Positions 38,371 to 46,694 of a DNA stretch of 64,000 nucleotides are shown in pieces. Numbering within the stretch: position 1 is the stretch's first letter; each line of letters starts with the position of its first letter. The DNA is taken from the NCBI GenBank assembly GCA_036273455.1, contig DASUHP010000004.1:1-64000 (forward strand). The letters run 5' to 3'. Position numbers and translations under genes: made by a program. Under the pieces are notes generated by a model. It was not told the DNA's origin. It did no database searches and saw only the letters and a list, made by a program, of their open reading frames with translations. This DNA comes from CAIYRG01 sp036273455. Lineage in GTDB: Bacteria > Pseudomonadota > Alphaproteobacteria > Micropepsales > Micropepsaceae.

Positions 38371-38440
38371 CACTGGCCGGCTTTAAGGTTTAGTGGCCGA
38401 AATTGATTTAGTCAGTGGCCGGATTCAATCTAGTGGCAGG
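38371..38440. repeat. Four near-identical AGTGGCCGG-like units about 20 bases apart
   Basis: CACTGGCCGG (38371), TAGTGGCCGA (38391), CAGTGGCCGG (38413) and TAGTGGCAGG (38431) recur at 20, 22 and 18 bases, that is about two helical turns. The array begins about 84 bases upstream of the aminotransferase-ftsK start and runs into the end of the next small gene. An operator for the aminotransferase promoter is possible. Confidence 0.45.
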
Positions 38441-38658
38441 GTTTCACGGCCGATGGCACGGGCCACGCCGTCGCTAATTCGGGTAAGGCCGAACTGGACG
38501 GTGATGATCAGAAGCGGAACAGGCAGGGCGGCGAGTATTGCGGCTCCCACAATTAGCCATGGTCCGTTAACCAGCCACAGGAATCCGGCCCAGCAGAACG
38601 CTATAGTCATCCACAATATCGTGGTCTGGATTAGCGCATTCCAATAAGCGTGGCGCAC
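38425..38658 (-). CDS. Small membrane protein of unknown function
   Basis: A 77-residue frame with GTG start. Two strongly hydrophobic stretches (about 8-28 and 32-55) are followed by an amphipathic tail (RISDGVARAIGRETLPLD). No family is recognised. No strong ribosome site is seen before the GTG. Codon usage and protein shape look real. Its 3' end overlaps the repeat array. Confidence 0.5.
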   Translation of the reverse strand: MRHAYWNALIQTTILWMTIAFCWAGFLWLVNGPWLIVGAAILAALPVPLLIITVQFGLTRISDGVARAIGRETLPLD

Positions 38659-38764
38659 CGTGATAGCTCGCGAAGTGACGCGACGCCCAAAGAGCGTAGC
38701 GGATCATCTCAAATTCGGACAGTAGCCTCGACCGGGCACTGTTACAGTTTCAGATCAGCCGCGC

Positions 38765-39088
38765 CTACGTGCAGCTCGGCTTGGGAGTATTTGGGGGTGG
38801 AAGTGGCACGCCTGCCGCGCCAAAACTATCGAAGCCAGGATCGATATGGCTCTCAGCCACCTCGATGCAGCCCCGCACTCGGGCAAGCGCGTCGCTGTCG
38901 GCGTTACGGGCCTTCTGCAAATGAGCCAGTGCGTCATCCAGGGATTGCTTGGCGGCCTTAAGTTCAGGATCAGGCCGGCCAATGAGCCGCGAAGGCGCGG
39001 ACGGATTATACTGGGCGAGTGCGATACCGCCGCCGGCAACGGTCAGGGCAAAAGTTGGGCCTGCGAGGATAGCATAGTGTTTGCGCAT
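38765..39088 (-). CDS. Small secreted protein of unknown function
   Basis: A 107-residue protein starting MRKHYAIL, directly behind an AGGAGGT ribosome site that decides the start over one seven codons upstream. A signal peptide ends near ALAQ. The mature part has a predicted helix (LKAAKQSLDDALAHLQKA) and a Pro-rich C-terminus with two Cys (RGCIEV and PSCT). No family is recognised. Confidence 0.6.
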   Translation of the reverse strand: MRKHYAILAGPTFALTVAGGGIALAQYNPSAPSRLIGRPDPELKAAKQSLDDALAHLQKARNADSDALARVRGCIEVAESHIDPGFDSFGAAGVPLPPPNTPKPSCT

Positions 39089-39319
39089 AGGACCTCCTAT
39101 CAGCCGCATTGAGGTGTCATATTAATCCCCATGCCTGAAGGCCCCAAGGATAGAAAAGACCCGCCGATGTGATCGGCAACGCGGTCCATGTGATGCGAAT
39201 CGCGACGAGGAGACTGAAGAAACTGGGATCGTGCCTCGGCGGCCGCGCTGACGTTTCGGCTGACAAAGCCCACACGTCCCGGACCTCTCGTATTATCCTG
39301 CGCCTCTCAGGAGCTTCGC

Positions 39320-39526
39320 ATGATTCGGTGCATCGCATTGGGCCTCGCCGTCGGTTTTGTCGCCGGAATCCTGCTGCACAGTTGGGTCATTGGGATTTTG
39401 ATCGGCCTCGCAGTCGGACTTTCGGCCTGTTACGGGACGAAACTATGGCGGCACGCGCACACACCAGTAACTTCGCTGAGCCACCACGTTAGCTCCACGC
39501 CAACACTGGGGTTCAAAAAGCGATAG
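39320..39526 (+). CDS. Small glycine-rich membrane protein
   Basis: A 68-residue protein behind a strong CAGGAG ribosome site (39308-39313). Residues 4-40 form one or two membrane segments with glycine spacing (GLAVGFVAGILL, IGILIGLAVGLSA). A basic, Ser/Thr-rich tail follows. The function is unknown. It is the only plus-strand gene in this small-gene stretch. Confidence 0.6.
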   Translation: MIRCIALGLAVGFVAGILLHSWVIGILIGLAVGLSACYGTKLWRHAHTPVTSLSHHVSSTPTLGFKKR

Positions 39527-39572
39527 CGCCGCCGAAACGGGGCCACGTCACGGACACGAACGGGCAGTTGCA

Positions 39573-40109
39573 CTACGCCGTTTCTAATTTTTCCATTCGT
39601 TCTTTGAGCACTTTCACAAATTGATCGCGTGGTAAGGTCCGGATCTCGGCCACTAAGTTTGCTTCGCGGACCATGCGCGCTTGCAATACCGCTTCCTGCG
39701 ATAACTGATTCCGCTCGTGCATCCAGCGGGCTACGTCAACCCAATCCCACAGCGGGCTCTCGGATGTGACACGTGCTACGGGGGCCGGGAAGCCAGCCGC
39801 ACGTTCGCCCCGGCAATAATGCGAGACGGCCGACCGTGTCAGTCCCGAGCGGGCCGCAATGTCGGAAAGGTTTACCAAGTGATCAGGTTCGATCCGGTCC
39901 ACTCTTGCGCCAGACTTTTTCACGTCAGAACAAGCTGAAATCAAAGCGCTGGCGAATGTCTGTGCCTTTCGCGAAAACTCAAGGATGACAACTCCCTTTT
40001 GGTAGGAAACAGTCGCGTCTCCGCAGCCCGCTTCGAAGAGGCGGTTTTCAAAGTCTTCATCGCTTGGGTCCAGGCCCGTTGCGATGATCGTGAATTCCTG
40101 CGTCCTCAT
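39573..40109 (-). CDS. Helix-turn-helix DNA-binding protein (AlpA/excisionase-like C-terminal half)
   Basis: A 178-residue protein from ATG 40109; ATGs at 40115 and 40130 are possible. The first ~80 residues form a small alpha/beta domain of unknown type. A helix-turn-helix follows at about 88-110 (LVNLSDIAARSGLTRSAVSH), then GFPAPVARV and LWDWVDVARWM, a pattern shared with AlpA/MerR-like excisionase helices. It overlaps the end of the upstream small gene, which suggests coupled translation. It may be the DNA-binding and antidote partner of that gene product; this is inference. Confidence 0.6.
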   Translation of the reverse strand: MRTQEFTIIATGLDPSDEDFENRLFEAGCGDATVSYQKGVVILEFSRKAQTFASALISACSDVKKSGARVDRIEPDHLVNLSDIAARSGLTRSAVSHYCRGERAAGFPAPVARVTSESPLWDWVDVARWMHERNQLSQEAVLQARMVREANLVAEIRTLPRDQFVKVLKERMEKLETA

Positions 40110-40347
40110 CTCCATTCCCCGGGTGCGCATGCGTGCACCGCTTTACACCGCGCCGAATATCCTTTGCGTGGGCTTCCGGATTTTTCGGAGTCGACCAGAT
40201 GGAGATTTGACAACCGTCCCGATCACTCTTCGGGCAAAGTAGCCGTCCCCATCCGTGGCCCTTGCCCTTGACAAAGCGCCACCCCAGCGATTCGGCATAC
40301 GCGACCGAAGCATCGATCTCCTTATGCGGGTGCTTCGGCCTAGCCAC
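40057..40347 (-). CDS. Small protein with HicA-like features, possible toxin of a toxin-antitoxin-like pair
   Basis: A 96-residue protein with GTG start. The core EIDASVAYAESLGWRFVKGK, then GHGWGRLLCPKSDRDGC and IWSTPKNPEAHAKDIRR resembles the small dsRNA-binding-like fold of HicA (GW..K..GSH.. and a C-terminal helix), with GHGW in place of GSH. The C-terminal ~20 residues overlap the downstream helix-turn-helix gene. I recall similar proteins as uncharacterised in proteobacteria; the HicA link is by eye only. Confidence 0.55.
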   Translation of the reverse strand: MARPKHPHKEIDASVAYAESLGWRFVKGKGHGWGRLLCPKSDRDGCQISIWSTPKNPEAHAKDIRRGVKRCTHAHPGNGDEDAGIHDHRNGPGPKR

Positions 40348-40425
40348 TAGGCGCCAGCTATATTGGCTTGGGTGTAAACAAATGTCAACGGAGTTGGTTC
40401 CTGCTGAAAATAGCCTAAGCGGGCC

Positions 40426-41295
40426 TCAGCTCTTCAGCGTCAGACGGAAGGGGTGAGCGGGATAGGCGCCGAGAATCTTCAGCGATGACGTGAAGAATTT
40501 CAGCTCCTCCAGCGCCAGCTTCATCGGGCGTTCGTCCGGATGGCCTTCCATATCGGCGAAAAACTGCGTTGCATTGAACGAGCCCTCAAGCTGGTAAGAT
40601 TCCAGCTTGGTCAGATTGACGCCGTTGGTGGCAAATCCGCCCATCGCCTTGTACAGCGCGGCCGGTACATTCCGTACCCGGAACAGCATGGTCGTCACCA
40701 CCGGCCCGCTGCCTGCCTTCGCATATTCCGGTTCGCGCGACATGATGAGAAAGCGAGTCACATTGTGCGTGGCATCCTCAACATCGCTGCGCAGGATGTT
40801 GAGGCCATGAATTTCCGCCGCCAGCCGTGAAGCGACTGCCGCCAGCGTACGGTCCTTGACCTCAGCCACGTGCCGCGCCGCGCCTGCGGTGTCCGCCCAG
40901 AGTTGCCGCTTCAAACCCAGTTCGCGCACGATGTTGCGGCACTGTCCCAACGCGGGCTCCTGGCTGACCACGGTCGTGATCGACGACAGGGTGGCCCCGG
41001 GAATCGCCATCAACTGATGGCGCACGCGATGGAAATGCTCAGCCAGGATGTATAGGGGCGCTTCCGGCAGCAGATAGTGAATATCGGCAATGCGCCCGTG
41101 CAGCGAGTTTTCGATCGGGATCATGCCGAGATCGACCGCGCCGCTGCGCAGCGCTGTAAATGCGTCTTCAAATGTTGGCGCAGCCACGGCTTCGCAATGC
41201 GGCAAGGCCTCGCGCGAGGCGAGGTGCGAATAGGAACCAGGTTCGCCCTGAAACACCACCCGGCGCGCTTTTTGGATCAGTGCGATGTCGTTCAT
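40426..41295 (-). CDS. pheA: Prephenate dehydratase
   Basis: A 289-residue enzyme that converts prephenate to phenylpyruvate in phenylalanine synthesis. The catalytic domain has FQGEPGSYSHLA, VDLGMIPIENSLHGRI and the TRF motif in NVTRFLIM. The C-terminal ACT domain has LTKLESYQLEG, the phenylalanine-binding ESR-like site, so feedback inhibition is expected. There is no fused chorismate mutase. It overlaps kdsB by four bases. Confidence 0.95.
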   Translation of the reverse strand: MNDIALIQKARRVVFQGEPGSYSHLASREALPHCEAVAAPTFEDAFTALRSGAVDLGMIPIENSLHGRIADIHYLLPEAPLYILAEHFHRVRHQLMAIPGATLSSITTVVSQEPALGQCRNIVRELGLKRQLWADTAGAARHVAEVKDRTLAAVASRLAAEIHGLNILRSDVEDATHNVTRFLIMSREPEYAKAGSGPVVTTMLFRVRNVPAALYKAMGGFATNGVNLTKLESYQLEGSFNATQFFADMEGHPDERPMKLALEELKFFTSSLKILGAYPAHPFRLTLKS

Positions 41296-42032
41296 TTCTG
41301 CTTCGTGGAAAGAAGTTTTCTGGCCCTTTGGAGATCTTCAGGAGTGTCGACGGACAGGGGAATATCGTCAATGCGCGCGACTTCGATGTGCATTCCGGCC
41401 TCAAGCGCGCGCAACTGTTCGAGCTTTTCGCGCCGCTCCAGTGGCGACACGGGAAGAGCTATGAACCGTGCAAGTGCACGACGCCTGAAGGCGTAAATAC
41501 CCACATGGTGGAAGAGCGGGCCATCGCCCGCAGGCGCGCGCGCCCGGGTGAAGTACAGCGCGCGCCCATGTGTCTGTGACGCGTCCCATGCGACGACGCC
41601 CTTGACCACCGCGGGATTGTCGAAATCGCGCGCATCGCTGATCGGGGCCGCAAGAGTCGCGATATCGGCGCCGCTGTCATTCAGTGCCGCTGCTACCGCT
41701 TTGATTGCGCGCGGATCAATATCCGGAAGATCGCCCTGCAGATTAATCACCACATCAAAGCGCCGATCCGGATCGTGTTTCTCGAGCGCCTGATGAACGC
41801 GGTCGGATCCGGATGCCAGTTTCGGCTCCGTCAGCACCGCGTCACCGCCGGCCCGACGGATCGTTTCGGCAATTTGCGGTTCTGCCGCAGCCACCAGCAC
41901 CGGTCCGGCCTTTGCCCTGATCGCCTGTTGCCAGACACGGACGATCATTGGCGTTCCTGCGATATCCGCGAGCGGCTTATCCGGCAAACGCGTGGATGCC
42001 ATGCGGGCGGGAATCACAATAATTGCGTTCAT
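41292..42032 (-). CDS. kdsB: 3-deoxy-manno-octulosonate cytidylyltransferase
   Basis: A 246-residue enzyme that activates Kdo as CMP-Kdo for lipopolysaccharide. The start IVIPARMASTRLPDKPLADI is diagnostic. VINLQGDLPDIDP, HHVGIYAFRRRAL and LEQLRALE also fit the family. Its presence implies a Kdo-containing outer membrane. ATG at 42030-42032 begins the conserved sequence; the frame upstream is not protein-like. pheA overlaps its end. Confidence 0.96.
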   Translation of the reverse strand: MNAIIVIPARMASTRLPDKPLADIAGTPMIVRVWQQAIRAKAGPVLVAAAEPQIAETIRRAGGDAVLTEPKLASGSDRVHQALEKHDPDRRFDVVINLQGDLPDIDPRAIKAVAAALNDSGADIATLAAPISDARDFDNPAVVKGVVAWDASQTHGRALYFTRARAPAGDGPLFHHVGIYAFRRRALARFIALPVSPLERREKLEQLRALEAGMHIEVARIDDIPLSVDTPEDLQRARKLLSTKQK

Positions 42033-42157
42033 GCGCGGAACTCTGTGCCTTATGCGACGCTTAGCCGCAATGACGCATTGCGGCTCGAAGGTAATGTCCG
42101 CGCGCCAGCGCAACATCGCCGCAAAAGCATATAAGCCGCCACTTCCGGAGCACGCTA

Positions 42158-42847
42158 ATGGATTCGTTTGAATGGAACAAAGTCATCGGCAGCGTGCTCG
42201 GCTGTCTTCTGTTCATCGTTGCGGTCTCACTCATCAGCCAGGCAATCTATTTCTCGCCGCCACCGGCGAAGCCCGGCTATATCGTACCCGGAGTGGTCGC
42301 CGCCACCGCGTCGGAAACGACACCCCAGGCGCCTGCGGCGGAGCCGATCCCGGATTTTGCCATGGTCATCCCGATGGCAAATGCCATGCATGGCGAAATG
42401 ATCGCCCAGCAATGCATGGCCTGCCACGACTTCACCAAGGGTGGCCCCAACAAAATCGGTCCCAATCTGTACGGCGTTATCGGCCGTCCACGCGCGACCC
42501 ATCCAGGTTTTGACTACTCGGCGGCGATGAAAGCCAAAGGCGGCAATTGGACTTATGCTGATCTTTTCGAGTTCATCAAGCAGCCGCAAGTGTTCATTCC
42601 CGGCACCAAAATGACTTTTGGTGGCCTGCCAAAACCGCAGGACCGGCTGGATGTGATTGCCTGGCTCCGCATGCAGGCCGATTCACCGGCGCCATTCCCG
42701 CCGCCCGAACCCGCTGCCAATCAGCCGAAAACCGCAGCAGGCGGCGCGGAACCTGCCGGTAAGGGCGCGCCGCCCGCCGCCACACCTGCTGCTGCACAGG
42801 GCAATACCGCCGCAACCGGAACCCCACCTGCCGCCGGCGGCCGCTGA
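42158..42847 (+). CDS. Membrane-anchored cytochrome c (CycM-like)
   Basis: A 229-residue protein with an uncleaved N-terminal anchor (about 9-31), a Pro/Ala linker, and a class I cytochrome c domain. The haem motif is CMACH at 86-90, then GGPNKIGPNLYGVIGR and the Met ligand in GTKMTFGGL. Residues after about 180 are an unusual Pro/Ala/Gly tail. This type passes electrons between the bc1 complex and an oxidase. It diverges from kdsB-pheA, an arrangement I recall as common in alphaproteobacteria. Confidence 0.92.
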   Translation: MDSFEWNKVIGSVLGCLLFIVAVSLISQAIYFSPPPAKPGYIVPGVVAATASETTPQAPAAEPIPDFAMVIPMANAMHGEMIAQQCMACHDFTKGGPNKIGPNLYGVIGRPRATHPGFDYSAAMKAKGGNWTYADLFEFIKQPQVFIPGTKMTFGGLPKPQDRLDVIAWLRMQADSPAPFPPPEPAANQPKTAAGGAEPAGKGAPPAATPAAAQGNTAATGTPPAAGGR

Positions 42848-42853
42848 TCCCGC

Positions 42854-43213
42854 CTACTGAAGCTCCTTGATCGTCTTCGGATCGGGCGGTTTCGGCAGGC
42901 TGGAAAGATAGGCGTAAATATCGGCCACGCCCTGATCGGGGATAACACTCGCCACATAGGGCGGCATCTCGCGGCGAGGAGTGCGCAATTGCTGCAGCAC
43001 CACAGGAAATGCAGGCGGCGGATTGAGCCGTGGTCCATCCCGCCCGGTGCCCTGGCCCCATGTTCCGTGGCAGGAGTAACAGCCGAACCTCTGAAACAGG
43101 ATCGAGCCGTTATGCGCATCCCCTTTGGGTGGAGCGTATTCCTGTGCCTGCACCGAACTGGTGGCCAGCAGCAATCCGGCCAAAACCATGAATTTACCCA
43201 CCGCTACCCTCAC
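42854..43213 (-). CDS. Small periplasmic cytochrome c paired with a ThDP enzyme (module 1)
   Basis: A 119-residue exported mono-haem cytochrome. The signal peptide ends near VQAQ. CYSCH is at 45-49 and the probable axial Met is in RREMPPYV; it ends with YLSSLPKPPDPKTI. Its GTG start overlaps the stop of the ThDP enzyme gene (GTGA), which implies coupled synthesis. It is strikingly like the cytochrome at 46174-46533, with identical length and haem position. It probably accepts electrons from the enzyme; that is inference from linkage. Confidence 0.9.
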   Translation of the reverse strand: MRVAVGKFMVLAGLLLATSSVQAQEYAPPKGDAHNGSILFQRFGCYSCHGTWGQGTGRDGPRLNPPPAFPVVLQQLRTPRREMPPYVASVIPDQGVADIYAYLSSLPKPPDPKTIKELQ

Positions 43214-45135
43214 CGGCCGTCCGATACCACATCGATCAAAGCGGGCTCGCCACGCTTCACCCGTTCCACACCGCGACGGATGGCCGCCGCCAGATCCTTG
43301 GGATCGGAAACCGGCCCTTCGGCATACATCCCGTAGCCCTGGGCGATTTTCGCATAGTCGATGTTCGGGTTGTCGATTTTGGTCCCGACATAGAGGTTCG
43401 GATTATTCGAGCGCATGCGCCGGTCTGCCATTCGGACGATCATCATGACTTCCTGATGATAGGCCCGGTTGTTGTGCACCAGATAGAGAATGGGAATTTG
43501 GTGATGGGTTGCGGTCCACAACACGCCCGGCGCCATATTGAAGTCACCGTCCCCGACCATGGCCACAGTGACGCGTCCATGCTGCTTATTGGCCAGCGCC
43601 GCACCCAATGCCGCCGGAGTGTTGTAGCCGATACCCTGCGCACCCGATCCGCCCATGGTGTGATAGGGCTTGTTCATATCCCAGAGGCGGAACGGCCAAT
43701 CGCTGATGAATTGCGATTCGGTCGGCATCATCCAGTCTTCGTTTCTGATGTTGTCCCACAGCTCCATGACCATCCGTCCGGTGCTGATCGGGCGAGCGTC
43801 CCATTGGTAAGCAACGTCCTGACGTGCCGCGTCGAGGAATTTCGCCGACATGTCGCGCAGCTTCTGCCCGCGCGCGGCAAAGCGCGATTTGTGCGCCGCG
43901 GTGATTTGGGTTTTCACCGCTTCGATCAGTGACGGCATCGTCGATTCCGCATCGCCGGCGATCGACAGATCAACCTGCGCATAGCGCTGCGAATCCTGGA
44001 AATTGGCTTTCGTCAGCAGCATTTCCGAACCGATATGGATGATCTTGAGATTGGGATTGCGCCGCGGCCGCAAATCGGGGCGGCCGATCAGGTCGGCGAC
44101 GTAATTCGTCAGTCCAAAGAGGTCGACTGGCTCGAGCGCCAGGATCACATCCGCATTGGCGAGCGTCGGTTCGCGCCGGGGCGAATGATTCAGCGGATGC
44201 CGATTGGCGATGTTCATGCGGCCGTGACTGTCCACGACCGGCGCCTGAAGCAGTTCAGCGAGTTCAACCAGCAGCGCCGGACCATTGTCGGTCCGCGCAT
44301 AGCGATTGACGAAAATCACCGGATTTTCCGCCGCCACCAGCATCTTTGCCGCATCCTGCACCAGCGCCGGATCGCCCGTCGGATGGCCGCGCGTTCTCAG
44401 TTTCGGGATGTACAGCTTCTTTTCCTCGCCCGGCGGAATGGTGTCTTCCTGAAGATCGCCATCGGCGGTGATCAGCACCGGGGCCATCGGCACGGTCGTG
44501 GCGAGATCATAGGCGCGGACCATGGAATCGGCGAAACCCTGCAGCGACTGCGGCTGGTCATCCCATTTGGTGAAGTCGCGGACGGTGATCGCCTGATCCT
44601 GCGCCGCGTGGTTCCACTCGACATTCATCTGTCGCGTGGCAGAATTGCCGATATTGCCGGACAGCACGACCATGGGAACGCGGTCCGCGAATGCGTTGTA
44701 AATCGCCATCGAGGCGTGTTGCAGGCCGACGGTTCCATGGACCATGCACGCCATCGGCTTGCGGGCGACTTTCGCATAACCGTGGCACATCGCGGCGGCC
44801 GAGTCTTCATGCAGGGTGGTGATGAATTCCGGTTTGCGGTTGCCGCCATAATTGATCATGGATTCGTGCAGCCCGCGGAAGGTCGAGCCCGGCACCGAGG
44901 CGCAATAATCGAGGTCGAGCGTCTTGATGACGTCGACCATGAAGTCCGAACCGCTTTTTCCCTGGGTAAGGGGCGGCATGTCGTTCAGGGATCGCTCGTC
45001 GTTCGGGACCGGTGGAACACTCGATGCCGGTGCAGTTTGTGCCGCGGCTGTGCCGGTGCTGGAAATCACGCTGATGGCGGGTCCTGCGGCGGCGACTCCC
45101 GCCAGAAACTGACGACGCTTGATGCGCTTCGACAT
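43210..45135 (-). CDS. Tat-exported thiamine-diphosphate-dependent enzyme (module 1)
   Basis: A 641-residue COG0028-type enzyme (acetolactate synthase / pyruvate oxidase / benzoylformate decarboxylase superfamily). A twin-arginine signal, KRIKRRQFLAGVAAAGP, opens the protein. Three ThDP domains follow: N-terminal, with the activating Glu110 in TLHEDSAAAM; middle (about 235-385); and C-terminal, with the canonical GDG-X24-NN motif at 528-556. Exporting a folded ThDP enzyme is unusual and fits Tat. The substrate is unknown; a 2-oxo acid oxidised with cytochrome c as acceptor is my inference. ATG at 45133-45135 begins the signal; the longer frame is rejected. Confidence 0.88.
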   Translation of the reverse strand: MSKRIKRRQFLAGVAAAGPAISVISSTGTAAAQTAPASSVPPVPNDERSLNDMPPLTQGKSGSDFMVDVIKTLDLDYCASVPGSTFRGLHESMINYGGNRKPEFITTLHEDSAAAMCHGYAKVARKPMACMVHGTVGLQHASMAIYNAFADRVPMVVLSGNIGNSATRQMNVEWNHAAQDQAITVRDFTKWDDQPQSLQGFADSMVRAYDLATTVPMAPVLITADGDLQEDTIPPGEEKKLYIPKLRTRGHPTGDPALVQDAAKMLVAAENPVIFVNRYARTDNGPALLVELAELLQAPVVDSHGRMNIANRHPLNHSPRREPTLANADVILALEPVDLFGLTNYVADLIGRPDLRPRRNPNLKIIHIGSEMLLTKANFQDSQRYAQVDLSIAGDAESTMPSLIEAVKTQITAAHKSRFAARGQKLRDMSAKFLDAARQDVAYQWDARPISTGRMVMELWDNIRNEDWMMPTESQFISDWPFRLWDMNKPYHTMGGSGAQGIGYNTPAALGAALANKQHGRVTVAMVGDGDFNMAPGVLWTATHHQIPILYLVHNNRAYHQEVMMIVRMADRRMRSNNPNLYVGTKIDNPNIDYAKIAQGYGMYAEGPVSDPKDLAAAIRRGVERVKRGEPALIDVVSDGR

Positions 45136-45329
45136 GTATTCCTCCCTGAAGACAGATGAAGAGTGGTCACCCTTCACCGGGCATGCCAAAAGCGGACTTC
45201 GCTCGCGGCGCGCCGCCCGGAATTTGCCATTCGCGAGAGGCGATGCCAAGCCGACGGCAGCGCAAATCCTCGTGCCTCTCGGGCGTAAAATCGGCTAGGT
45301 TGTGCCGAGGACCTGGTTGGAAATGAGAC

Positions 45330-46169
45330 ATGACGAAATTCCGCTGGATTGCCGCCCTGCTGTGCGCCACGGCTGCAACTCCCGGCCTTTCCGCCGCACG
45401 GCAAGCCGAATTTCCGGATTTCAATCCCGATGGCGGCACGGGGTGGAGCATCGACCGTCCTGCCGCCGATGATTTTCTGCCTCCGGACAGCGGCCCCGGG
45501 CCGGTGCTCGCCGATCCTGAACATCCTTACGTTCCCAACGGCAACGGAAGGCAATCGACCTACCGCATTGCCGACCTGACCAATCCGATCCTGCAGCCCT
45601 GGGTCATCGCGCAGATGAAAAAAACCAACGACGAGGTAATGGCGGGGAAAGTTCCGTTTATCGCGCGTGAGCGGTGCTGGCCCGGCGGTGTTCCCGGCAT
45701 GGACATCTACAATCGCGGTCAGCCGCTGCATTTCATCCAGACGCCGAACGAAGTGGTGATGGTCAACGAATTGTACGCATCAACCCGCCATATCTACATG
45801 AATACGGAGCACACGAAAAACCCGAAACCGTCCTGGTACGGAGAATCCGTCGGGCATTACGAAGGCGACGAACTGGTCGTCGATACGATCGGGCTTTCGG
45901 ACCGGACCTTTGTCGACAATTACCGCACCCCGCACACGACGCAGCTGCACGTCATCGAGCGCTTCAAGATGATCAATGGCGGCAAGACGCTACAGGTGCT
46001 GGTGCATGTCGAAGACCCCGGCGCGTTCAACATGCCGTGGAATGCCAAACAGACCTGGGTACGGGTCCATCCCGGTCCCCTGATCGAAGACATCTGCGAG
46101 CCCGAAAATAACTATTTCTTCGGCTACGACGTGGCGCCGCTGCCGCACGAAGACCATCCGGCGTTTTAA
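45330..46169 (+). CDS. Secreted protein of unknown function between the two ThDP modules
   Basis: A 279-residue protein with a signal peptide ending near LSAAR. The mature sequence is rich in conserved-looking aromatic and charged stretches (ARERCWPGGVPGMDIYNRG, NPKPSWYGESVGHYEGDELV, DNYRTPHTTQLHVIERFKM). I recall such proteins as common, uncharacterised periplasmic proteins in oxidative gene clusters. It diverges from ThDP module 1 and ends four bases before the module 2 cytochrome. A role as substrate-binding or accessory protein to these modules is only a guess. Confidence 0.75.
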   Translation: MTKFRWIAALLCATAATPGLSAARQAEFPDFNPDGGTGWSIDRPAADDFLPPDSGPGPVLADPEHPYVPNGNGRQSTYRIADLTNPILQPWVIAQMKKTNDEVMAGKVPFIARERCWPGGVPGMDIYNRGQPLHFIQTPNEVVMVNELYASTRHIYMNTEHTKNPKPSWYGESVGHYEGDELVVDTIGLSDRTFVDNYRTPHTTQLHVIERFKMINGGKTLQVLVHVEDPGAFNMPWNAKQTWVRVHPGPLIEDICEPENNYFFGYDVAPLPHEDHPAF

Positions 46170-46173
46170 GCTG

Positions 46174-46533
46174 TCAGTTCTGAAGCAGTGGAATTGTTTT
46201 CGGATCGGGCGGCTTCGGAAAGGTCGAGATATACGCGTAAATGTCGGCTGCCTGCTGATCGGTCAGGACCTTCGCGGTGAATGGCGGCATGACATTGCGG
46301 GGCGTGCGAAGCTGGACAATGAAAGCCGGATAGGCCGGCGGATCGATCAGTTTTGGCCCGGCGCCGCCGCCCTGCCCGGCATAGCCGTGACATTCGAAGC
46401 AGCCGATGGTCTCGAACAGCTTCTTGCCGTTGGCCGCATTTCCACGCGGAGTATCCTGCGCAAAAACTGCAGGTGATGCGATGGCCGAAGCCAATAACGC
46501 AGCGGCGGTATAACCCGAAACGCGAGTAATCAC
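46174..46533 (-). CDS. Small periplasmic cytochrome c paired with a ThDP enzyme (module 2)
   Basis: A 119-residue exported mono-haem cytochrome with a signal peptide ending AVFAQ. CFECH is at 45-49 and the probable Met ligand is in RNVMPPFT; it ends YISTFPKPPDPKTI. GTG at 46531-46533 follows a strong GGGAGG site and gives the same length and haem position as the module 1 cytochrome, which decides the start over an upstream one. It lies 161 bases behind the ThDP enzyme gene, with a hairpin between. Confidence 0.9.
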   Translation of the reverse strand: MITRVSGYTAAALLASAIASPAVFAQDTPRGNAANGKKLFETIGCFECHGYAGQGGGAGPKLIDPPAYPAFIVQLRTPRNVMPPFTAKVLTDQQAADIYAYISTFPKPPDPKTIPLLQN

Positions 46534-46612
46534 TGAACCTCCCAAACCATAAACCACGCACGTCACCCCGACGTGGCTGAAATTCCCCGAAAGAAGGCCC
46601 CCCTCCTTCAGT

Positions 46613-46650
46613 CCTCCCCCACATCTCGCGCTTTGCGCTCGCGGGGGAGG
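46613..46650. repeat. Large hairpin between ThDP enzyme 2 and its cytochrome
   Basis: CCTCCCCC and GGGGGAGG form an 8-base outer stem around an inner palindrome (CGCGCTTTGCGCTCGCG). I recall this purine-rich palindrome form as a dispersed extragenic repeat in some alphaproteobacteria. Within an operon it could also tune downstream expression. There is no T-run, so it is not a standard terminator. Confidence 0.5.
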
Positions 46651-46694
46651 AGAACGTCAGGTCGCGCGCGGCCGGTTCGCCGGCGCGATCGATT

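Noticed and set aside
44035..45159. 374-codon plus-strand frame
   Set aside because: Antisense to ThDP enzyme 1, which has a complete set of motifs and a Tat signal.
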